Source of the DNA: Lyophyllum atratum
Taxonomy: Eukaryota > Basidiomycota > Agaricomycetes > Agaricales > Lyophyllaceae
NCBI GenBank assembly: GCA_014905825.1
Contig: JACGCN010000004.1
Location: forward strand, 2,418,001 to 2,482,000
DNA: 64,000 nt
Direction: 5' to 3'
In this document: positions 55,168-64,000 of the stretch, piece after piece
Layout of the letters: each line of letters starts with the position of its first letter
Position numbering within the stretch: the stretch's first letter is position 1
The notes under the pieces: model-generated
Told to the model about the DNA's origin: nothing
Databases searched by the model: none
The model's input: only the letters and a program-made list of their open reading frames with translations
Position numbers and translations under genes: made by a program

Positions 55168-56136
55168 ATGACACGCGAATCACCTACGCAGAGCGAATTC
55201 TGGTTCAGCGACGGGTCCATAGTTCTCATCGTCGAGAATACTGGTTTTCGAGTCCATCAATCTATCCTGAGCCAGCATTCTGATGTTTTCGCAGACCTGT
55301 TTACGGTCCCTCAGCCATCAGAAGATGCAGATTTCATGATCCAAGGATGTCCCGTCGTCCATTTATCTGATAGCCTCTCCGATTTTACCGATGTTATGAA
55401 GGCCCTTTACCAACCTTTGTGCGTTCCATCATGATCTGCAGCGTCCCCGTCCACTTCGATAACCAATTTCCATAGCTATTTCGATACCCTTATGCCCGAC
55501 GCGGAGCTATCTACACTCATCTCGTTCGTCTCTGGTATCCTGAGAATCAGCACGAAGTATAATCTGATATTCCTCCGCCGGAAATGCATCTCTATCCTTC
55601 AAACGAAGTTCCCGTCTACTCTCAAGGGCTGCGACGCCCTCCTGTCTTCCGGGTACAAATATGTCTCATCCACCATCGTGCGCGCAATCCCTCTCGCTCG
55701 CGAAGCGAATGTCCCCGAGATCCTTCCCTGGGCGTTCTACATCTCCACTAATATCGTCACCGACGCCCTGCTCCAGGACCCTGTCCTCTCTTGGAAGGAC
55801 AAGGCCTTGTGCCTTGCCGGAAGAGATCAACTTTGGGAAGCGCAGAAGTCACTCACGCATCGCTTCGCGTTTGAAGTTACGAAGTCGTACAAGTGTCAGC
55901 TCGCATGTGTGTCGCGCCTGCCGGGTACGATGACCTGGCGCCGGTCGGAGGAGCTTCGCGGTAACCCACACCCGCTGCACGAGTACGAAGACTGGGACAC
56001 GCTCAGGGTGTGCCAACATTGTCTGGAGCTGGTTCAAATTCAGCACCAGAAGGGGAGAGAACAGGTCTGGAATAGCCTTCCGTCGATGTTTCACCTCGGA
56101 AGCTGGGATGATATACACAAGGAGCAGAATCGGTGA
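55168..56136 (+). CDS. BTB/POZ domain protein
   Basis: Two exons are joined by an intron from GTGCGT at about 55421 to CATAG near 55474. Exon 1 encodes the BTB core (FWFSDGSIVLIVENTGFRVH, then QSILSQHSDVFADLF). Exon 2 has SFVSGILRISTKYNLIFLRRK, the usual transition to the helical part of Agaricomycete BTB proteins, and a C-terminal region with a CQHC pair. The ATG at 55168 was chosen because the domain begins about ten residues later; an upstream in-frame ATG at 54967 would add an uncharacteristic extension. Such proteins are abundant and fast-evolving in mushrooms, sometimes as Cullin-3 adaptors. The partner is unknown. Confidence 0.85.
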
Positions 56137-56301
56137 TCAATTCGGATACAACCTCTTCATTCTTCTCGACCTTGTGCCTTATGTGAACCTAATTACCCGT
56201 CGCTATCGTCGTTTTCCGCTGGATATCCTGTTCTGTATTTCATACTGTCTGTCTAACATGACTCTTAAAGCAACTTGTTCCACACAGAAGATCCTCAGTT
56301 C

Positions 56302-57536
56302 AAACCTGGGTCGGGCACAGGAAAATCGGCGTGGCACAGGCGTGCAAGCGTGGCCAGGCGTGCATAGCGTGGCACGCTTGTGTCCACATATGTAGGTCGG
56401 GATCCAGGTCGTGGGTCGTTATGTTAGGTTTTTGAGACCCGAAAAGGGTTTATAGGCTACGTACATCCATCATTATGTAAAGTCAAGATTTTGCTCAAAA
56501 ACTTCGCTCGGTCACTCAAATCGACGTCAAAATGTTGGGCTGCACGCTAGCACAGCCACATTGGCACGCCAGTCACACGCCACCTGCACGGCTAACGCAC
56601 GCCCGCTGCACGCCCTCTGCACGCCAGTGCACGCCAATAGATCACATTTTCACGCTAATTTTCAGCTTGGACCCATTGCATCTGTGTATGTACTATGTGC
56701 GAACACTTTGTTATGGTGGATCACAGGTCAGTGTCGATTCGAGGCCCCGAATCAGGCCCCCGATCATATGGTCTGACCTAAGAAAATAAATAGTCTGTTC
56801 GGGAACCAGGATGTTGTTGCTCAATATTCAATCGCGCCGAGTTCGTCGACAGATGTCCTGTTCTCCCTCCCTGTGCAACTTCAGGAACCAGCTCGAGGCA
56901 CATCTGTTTGAGCGATCATCTGCGGCACCGGGGATAGCAGGCCACTTGCAATGGATTATGGAGGAGGAAGAGGAGTATATTATACTGGCTAGAGTTCGAA
57001 ATTTGTCTGACCATTGATGTTACGGACAACTACCTCAATTGGTGGTGAGACTGAGCTTGAGGTAAGCGGCAATTGCTATGAGAGTAAAAACATCTCGCGA
57101 TTAACTCAAGATTGACAGCCTGAATTCATTTACGTAGAATCGGAACCTCCCATCGAACCTGTCGTTGATCAAGATACCCAGGTCGAACGGCCGTGTATAA
57201 TGTTAAGAGCAGAAGTAGTCATCATGTAGCTTATCCCTAAACTCGTTCCGAGCGCGTAGACTATCCAGTTATCCTAATTCAATGTGAATACTACAGTATG
57301 AATTCTGACACGGCCCGGAATCCAATATGCCTGAAGGCAACTAAGTATACATTTGTTCACTACTAGTCATCCATAAGGAGTGTGCACAGCAGAAATTAGA
57401 TGTGCACGCAGAAAGACTAATCTGCACGCCAATTTCTTATTCGCACGCCAATTGCTTGTAGCGTGCCACGCTAAAATAGGTGCCTTGCACGCCTGCACGC
57501 CAGTGCCACGCCGATTTCTATAGGCCCACCTGGGTC
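56302..57536. mobile_element. Mutator-like non-autonomous element with 9-base target duplication
   Basis: The element proper is 56311-57527 (1,217 bases). Direct repeats ACCTGGGTC at 56302-56310 and 57528-57536 are perfect 9-base target duplications, typical of Mutator-like elements. The ends are imperfect inverted repeats sharing GGGC and AATCGGCGTGGCAC followed by GGCGTGCA. Many CACGCC or GGCGTG subrepeats lie at both ends (56320-56390, 56540-56640, 57380-57520). The interior has no transposase frame. Confidence 0.7.
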
Positions 57537-58150
57537 GACTCATATTTTACTTCATCTCCTCTTCAGCGCTAGTTTGTTCCTTGCTCTTGGCGCAATAATG
57601 CAATTACTTGAAAGTTAACATGCCAAGTTCCAACCGAGAGCCTACAGGCAAGCTGCAAGTGCCAAGTGTGGGAGAAGTTTTTGCGTACATGTAAATGGAA
57701 GAGATGTGCCGTTTATGCAAACAAAGATCAAGTCTATAGCGGAATTTTCGTGGAATGGTCGCGGTTCACAGACGCCGAGGGTGTAGGAGGACGTCCGACG
57801 AAGAACTATGACGGTGATAAATACCAGTCCATGAAAGAAGACGGGCAAAGTTGGCCATAGAGCTGCCCATTGCATCATCGAGCCTGGCATCCTGCCTGAT
57901 GAATGCTGCAGTCGTACTTCCTTCTCAGTTAGTGACCGTTTTCGTCCTGAGGCTCGGGCTGATTTCACTGATGCGAAAGAAAATTGCTATGTGCGTGTAG
58001 ATGCAGAGATCGATGTCGAAATATGTAGTACAAGTCTTCCAGTGACAGCGAATCCGACGCGATGATTATCACCTGAGTATTCACACCGCACCTCGCCCAT
58101 ATTCGAAGAGTCTTTCGCTTTTCTTTTCCCGTGGATACACTCGTAGTCCA
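57537..58150. other. Intergenic
   Basis: No gene, tRNA or repeat recognised. Confidence 0.35.
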
Positions 58151-58692
58151 TCATGCAATCCGCTTGAACCACCAGGGCACGCCAGCGTAGTTGACTGCCG
58201 AGTAAATCCGCGGTTGGTCTGCGTAGCAATTGTTGACGCCAATGGATACACAAGGCACGTAGGCCCAACCAGCCGACCCGTCTGGCATCTGAACACTGAT
58301 CACGGCGTCTGTTTCAGCCAACTGCATAGTCATAGATGGGGTCGCAAATGACTTACGTGTAATTGTCCCCACTGGAATTATTAACCTTCCAGCCAAAAGC
58401 CGTTGACGATGGCGCAACGTCAGCGCTGGAAGGTGCCACAAACGCGCCTCCAACAGTGAAAGTGAAGATATTATCTGCCACCTTCGTGATCGTCCACTGC
58501 GTACGCAATACGCGTTAATCAAATGTTATACCGAAATCCAGAGTAAAACCTACATACCAATGGGGCTATAGTGCCGGGCAGCAACTCGACAACTTGCGAA
58601 GGACCACCATTAATAGACCCGAGGCCGAGCGGGCGCACGCCAGAAGCGCCGTTATAGTAGATCTCGTAGATGCCTTGGGCGGGTTCGGCCAT
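58151..58692 (-). CDS. Peptidase inhibitor I66-like beta-trefoil protein, possible frameshift
   Basis: It resembles the I66 serine-protease inhibitors of mushrooms (cospin type), small beta-trefoil proteins. Exon 1 (58692-58558) starts MAEPAQGIYEIYYNG, and exon 2 (58496-58357) reads WTITKVADNIFTFTVGG and FGWKVNNSSGDNYT. Exon 3 (from 58321) carries the family-like DGSAGWAYVP and ends WWFKRIA at 58151. With the GTAAGT donor at 58356 and the only good acceptor at 58322, exon 3 enters the wrong frame and stops early. Using GTTAAT after GWK instead restores the frame but drops an expected strand. So either a one-base indel has broken the gene or splicing is unusual. No signal peptide is seen. Confidence 0.6.
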
Positions 58693-59113
58693 CGAAGTTG
58701 ATTGAAGGGGAGTTGGTTGAGGGCTGGAGTCTGGACTGCGCAGCCCTTATACCCTCTGATTTCAAGCTCCACTGGACAGAATCGGTCCGTCCAGAACCTA
58801 AAAGTACCACACCGGGGAAAAGAGAACGAGGCTTTCCCCCATAAGTGATACCTCTACGCGTCGCATCCGTCAAAACGCCAAGAATTGATCAAGAGCTATA
58901 ATTGCATTGTATAGAAAAGTGTGGTTGGGTCGCGCAGCCCTGCATCGTCGAGGCCGTCCCCCCATATATGTGATCACGAGGGTCAGATTACTACGGCCGT
59001 TTAAACACCGAGGCACGTCGATGAGGGGACGCGTCAACTTGAGAGTGCTGACTGTGATCTTCACGGTCATCCCTTGATGCCCGACCGATAGAACACAAGA
59101 AGGGGCCGATGAT
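58693..59113. other. Intergenic
   Basis: Promoter region of the I66-like gene on one side and 3' flank of recyclin on the other. No further feature seen. Confidence 0.4.
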
Positions 59114-62100
59114 CAACACACGACGCAATCTTCTTTGAAGCTCAGATTATACATCGTCTTATCTACCGTCTTCTCGATCTTCTTCCAATCCGAGCGCCGT
59201 TGGATGAACTCATAGATATCCTACGACACGTCCCATCAGCAAAACGGTGATCAGGATGGAATCCTAGGTATCTCACCTCAGGCCTATACGCGCCCCCATA
59301 CCGTGTAACATCCCGCACGATCTGCGCGAGGTCTTTGGCATCTTCAACAACGTACACGTGCCCCAACATTTTGAGGTGCGAAAAGTCGGAGACGATCGAG
59401 GGGACCTACGTAGACACACCTCAACATGTTTACAGACGTCGAAGCTTACACATCCTTACCTTCAGCGACGAAATGAACGCGTGATACGTGTTCAGATCCG
59501 CAATGACGCGGAACCCGCCATTGAGCGAGATAATCTGCCGCTTGATATGCTTCTGCAGGATCCTACAAAGATCAAAGATCCAGAGTGAATACTCAACCAG
59601 GCTTCAATGTTCTTCTTCTTCTTCGGAAAGAAGAGAAAACGGCAGAGAGGTGACGCACGCAATAAGCCGAATCCCAACCTCCTGATAGAACACCTCCAGC
59701 ACCTCCTTGCTCGTGCTCCCCTTCAACAGCCTGCAATGCATCTCCAGGCACCTGATCGCCTCTGCGCAGCCCCGCGTCGGCCCGAGGTCCAGCGGCCCGT
59801 CCTCAGGGTAGTACTCCCGTGCGCCCGTCAGCGTCAGAATGATATGCTCGACCTGCGAAACATATGTCAGAGATACTCAGGGCTTCGCAGCATCCAGAAC
59901 CAAAACGAGGAAAGAAGATGGAATGAAGGGTCGGGTGGGTCGGGGTCGGAAACGCGTACCTGGTTCATGAGAACTTCTGTGCCGGCATTCAGCCCTCCAG
60001 CAACTGAATCGTCCAACGCATTCTCGAAACGCTTCTTCTCACGCACTACTGCGTTCATAAAGTCGGTCCGGTCGATGTGATGTGCCTATGCTATGATCAG
60101 TACGGCTGTGCGCGCAACGAAAACGAAGCCCGAAATAGCGTGGAATGTGGAACGAGATTGGGGCGGGAGGCGATGGTATAAGGGAGAAGAAAGGAAAGAA
60201 GACGCACCAGCTCCTTATCGAAATACACCTGCACCATACTCTGAATCGTATCCCCAACATGCACCAGCTCAAAGAACTGCAACAGCGGCGCCACACTCGT
60301 CGTACCCTTATGTTCCGCAGGCTTATACTCCAGCATCTGTTCCGTCGCCCTGCAAGAACAACCACAACCAAAGTCAAAGTCAAAGTCAATACAACAGACA
60401 ATCCCCAAGAAAGACAAGAACCCACCTCCCAAACCCCCCCCTCAAATGCCCCCCAAGCCCCCCCAACCCAAGCATAAACACCTCCTCAATCGTATCCCTC
60501 ACCCTCCCCCCATAATGCCCCGGGTACCCCGCGAAGATCTCCACCCTCTTCAGCGCATCCCGGTCCGCGTGGATCAATTCGAGGGCGACGTCGAGGGAGA
60601 GTAGGAGCTCGAGCTTGTTTTCTGTGGGGGCGGGAAGAGGGGCGGGGGTGGGGGTTTGCGTGCGTGGTGTTGAGGTGGAAGTGGTGGGGAGGGAGGTGCG
60701 GGATGCTATGAATGGGGATTGGGGTTAGCACGCCGCATATACACGGCGGAGGGAGAGACGTACCACGAGCACTCTGATTCTTTGAGCCCGAGCCAATATC
60801 ATCCCCGCCCCACGGATCCTCCTCCCTCTCCTCCCCCACCCTTTTCTCATCCCCATCCTCCTCATCCTCCCCAACCTCAAAAACCATCCCCCCCTCCCCC
60901 TTCTCCCCAGTCCCCGTCACTTTCTCCACGCCCCCTCCCCCTCCCCCTCCCCCACCTACCCCCCATCCAGTCTTACTCACCCCACCTCCTCCCCTCCCGG
61001 TCCGAACCCCACCCCACCGTGCAGGATTAAGCATCGCAATCCCCTGCACCGCCGCCGTCCCCCCACTCACGATCGCCCCGCCCATCCGCGGTACGATGGC
61101 CACGGGGAGGAGGAGGACGCTGGTGAAGGAGGCGAGGACGTTGCGTTTCATTTGGGTTGGGTTTTGGGAGGTTAGGAAGCGGGGTTGGTGAGTTTGATTG
61201 GGGGTGGGGTGGGAGTTTGGGTTTGGGTTGGCGGCAGAGGAGGAGGAGGGGGTGGGGGTAAGGGAGGTGGGGGCGTATGTTGATAGCTGTTGGGAGAGTT
61301 TGAGGTTAGGGTGGAAGGAAGGAAGGGGGAGAAGGGATGGAACGAACCTGCCGATCCCAGTCTCTACATATCGTGTCGAATATATGTTTGACGGACTCGA
61401 TTTCCTCGTCGAGGTATTCGTCCATGTTGCTCTCGAACATCTGGTACCTGTAGCGTAAAAAAGATATGAATAGTGTATATGCAGTAGTGTGAGGGGGACT
61501 CACGCGACATCCTCCGCTCGTGTCCGGCCAATGACTTCCTCCGCGCTGACTGGTTTCTCCCCACCCGCATCTCCCTCGCGCTCTCTCGCTCCGGCGGCAC
61601 GCACGATAGCATCCACCATCCGCCACGCCTCCTTGAACGACGCCGCCGTGGCTTGGAGGAACACAGCAGACGCTGGGGCAGCCCGGGCGCGTGTAAGTAG
61701 GGACGTTATATATTCTCCGACCTTTAGGTACGGTGAGTGAGAAAAAGGACAGGGTGAGTGGGAGATGGAGGAAGGGACGTACCACTTCACCTGCGACACG
61801 TTCGGCGAAGCCGAGCAGGACTTGCGACGCCGGGGGGAACACACGAACGGCCCTCGCACCGTGCTCCTCGATCGCCTCCAGTACCACACCCATAAACTCA
61901 TCCATCGCATCAAAATCCAACGCCCCGTCCTCCGTAAAATTCCCCATAGGATCCCACCTCCCCTGCACATAAAAAATCTCCCTCTTCTCCGCCCACACCT
62001 TCCCCATCTCCCACTCCCCCACCACCCCGCCCGTCCCCGCCCACACCTCCCAGCTCGCCTCCGCCGCCTCCCGCATCCCCACCTCGTCCCCGCGCCCGTC

Positions 62101-62928
62101 CGCGCCATCAAACGCCGCGAGCATGCTCGCGTCGAAGCGGTCCGTCGCGGCGCGGAGGGCAGAGGATAAGGGGCGCCAGGCGCGCAGGGGCTGGATTGGG
62201 GGGGAGAGGAAGAGGGCGAGGAGGTGTAGTGTTTTGGCGCGGGTGCGGAGGGGGATGTCCGGGGCGGCACCACCGGTGCTGGAGGAGGATGAGGGCGGGG
62301 AGAGCGCTGGGGCCGGGGCCGGGGCGGTGGCGAGGAAGGTGGAGAGGGCGGAGAGGACGAGGTGCGGGGGTGTTGAGCCGAGGGTTTGGGCGAGAGGTTT
62401 GAGCAGGGTGTGTGCGCGGATGTAGAAGGCGCGTTTGGTGGGGGCTGCTGTGGCTGCTGCCGTGGAGAATGAGAGGGAGACGGGCGGGGAGCCGACGAAG
62501 TCGCCGTACTCCCCTGCAGCAGCGGTGTCTACAGCTGCAAAGTCGCCGAAATCGTCTAGATCGTTGGACACGGACAGCGTTGGAGGAAGCGCAGCCCGCG
62601 TAACCCCAGCCTGGCCCTTCTGTGCGGCTTCGAGTGCGTCGAGCACTGAGCCCAAGTTATACTGCTCCACCCCTAGCGAAAGCCACCTCGCCTCCCAAAA
62701 TTTCTCCTCCTTTACAAGAGCATTGAGCGCCCTAGACGATCGCGCGTAGGCAGGAACGTCAGTGATCGGGAGGAAGGAGAGCACGAGCTGGTGCAGGTCA
62801 ACGGGGAGTCGGCCGATCAAGATGGGGGGCGGCGGGGGTTTGGTCGTAGCATGGCCGCTGCGGGATAAGAGGCGGGCACCGGAGGACGCATACAGTCGGA
62901 CGGGCTCTAGCGTCGCAAACTTTTCCAT
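59114..62928 (-). CDS. RCY1: Recyclin-1, F-box protein with Sec10-like exocyst domain
   Basis: The family acts in endocytic recycling and exocytosis (yeast Rcy1, fission yeast Pof6). It starts MEKFATLEPVRLYAS at 62928. The F-box near residues 35-80 reads LIGRLPVDLHQLVLSFLP and FWEARWLSLG. The long helical Sec10-like region continues through at least ten exons: MGKVWAEKREIFYVQGRWDP, SFKEAWRMVDAIVRAA, YQMFESNMDEYLDEEIESVK, MKRNVLASFTSVLLLPVAIV, ATEQMLEYKPAEH, LLQFFELVHVGDTIQSMVQV, KRFENALDDSVAGGLNAG, ILQKHIKRQIISLNGGFRVI and MLGHVYVVEDAKDLAQIVRD. The stop is at 59116-59114. A glycine-rich insert near 61000-60900 is unusual. The long first exon is GC-rich with alanine and proline runs. Confidence 0.88.
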
Positions 62929-64000
62929 GCCGTCGTCGTTGCCTGAGACGACGACCAACGCGGTTTACCCGTCGTTGGCAGTCACGTGCTGCGCAGTTGC
63001 CGGGCCGGGCCAGACTTGAAGTGGTTTTTGGCACAACTCCTTCTCCCAATCCCAAACCACGCGCGATGTCCGAATGTGACTTACTCCATATCGCTGGCTG
63101 GGCGTCTGTTAGTATATGCATTTAACCGCGTTCTGCGATTTACACGAATCAGAGGACCCAGCCTCAACAGTCAGTGCTTCACACCACCAGCACGCTCTCG
63201 ACGTCTCTCAGCCTATAGTCCTTGATGGCTATATGGACTTAACTATCGATAGAGGCTCATTCAGTGAGATACATGGGACCAGAGTCAGTTCGTCTTGTAG
63301 GTTAACACTTCTCCATTGCGCCAACTTCGATAGAGAGGTCTACAACGTGCTCCCTGGGCGATGACTCTAGGCTTGTCATGAGGATATTCCCGCGATTTCC
63401 AGGGTGTGTTTACTGGGAAAGTACGCTGGGACTGACATGTACATTGTCGAAGACGCGTCTGCGAGGGTCGACGGACTGTGGTATGTCCCGTTCGATGCCT
63501 CGTCGCGGTTCGAGCCAAGGAAATGGTGGTATAACTGTACCAAAACATCGACGCGTCGTATAAGACACTTCCTATTCTAGGACGCAATGGTCTGATACAA
63601 ATAGATTTGTAGGACATGTAGAAGTTGGAGGCGACGAGATATCTCGGAGGATGGATGAAGTGGACCAAGGACCGGGATGGCGGAACGAACAAGGGATGCA
63701 TGACGTATCCCAACTTCCCTCCTCTCCTCCTATATACCCGTTTATGCAAGCTCCAAGCGCGCCTGGGAAGGTGAAGAAGCTAGAGAAGGGCCCAGAAAGT
63801 TTCAGCCTTGTAGCCGGCATGGCACGCGGGCATGTATACCCATGTTGACCTTGTCGTCTCCCGCCTTTCCCGTCCATCAACCCTGTTCTTGCGATGGATC
63901 ATGATCTCAATAGAAAATAGAGAGTTAGCATGAATGGAACCTCGGGGAAGGCATGCATACCTGGACGAATAGCAAACCCATCGTTGCTCCTCGACTTTTA
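62929..64000. other. No assignable gene
   Basis: The 5' flank of recyclin, then about 1 kb with short open frames on both strands and no domain signal. Confidence 0.35.

Noticed and set aside
63572..63880. Minus-strand frame of 102 codons at the window end
   Set aside because: No domain, no conserved composition, and no splice sites linking it to other exons.

Overview
The window is nuclear DNA of a filamentous basidiomycete, most likely an Agaricomycete. Genes are cut by many short GT-AG introns (about 45-60 bases). The families fit: F-box proteins with leucine-rich tails, a tyrosine-kinase-like kinase, a JEN-type carboxylate transporter, a Dicer, an I66-type inhibitor-like beta-trefoil protein and intron-bearing tRNA genes. 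Much of the window is transposons and recent gene duplicates. Exon calls are read from the sequence alone, with no transcripts.

Layout. 1-8000: an F-box gene, a small inverted-repeat DNA element, and a kinase gene whose reading frame runs through canonical introns into two tandem Zn(II)2Cys6 zinc clusters, each followed by a coiled coil (the most unusual find). 8000-14000: a head-to-tail array of four short-chain dehydrogenase (SDR) genes on the minus strand, three intact and one frameshifted. 14081-26016: a full-length LINE (15-bp target duplication, ORF1 and ORF2 overlapping by ATGA) carrying an intact, apparently very young Copia element inserted in the codons of its YIDD catalytic motif. 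26000-33000: a TTAA-flanked MITE, a fifth, broken SDR copy, URC1 of uracil catabolism, and an inverted pair of decayed copies of an unknown gene. 33000-37000: two tandem tRNA-Asp genes, an 837-bp hAT-like element, tRNA-Gln and a disordered hypothetical protein.

37700-64000 is mostly housekeeping: the NAT10/Kre33 RNA cytidine acetyltransferase, a JEN-family transporter, tRNA-Lys, an F-box gene with a one-base frameshift, a Dicer with both RNase III domains, a voltage-gated potassium channel, a wax-synthase-like fragment, a BTB gene, a 1.2-kb element with a 9-bp target duplication, the I66-like gene (possible frameshift), and recyclin-1 (F-box plus Sec10-like).

The Dicer may act on retroelements such as those at 14-26 kb, but that is inference. 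Four SDR copies share an 18-base element about 235-250 bases upstream of the start codon, which suggests common regulation.
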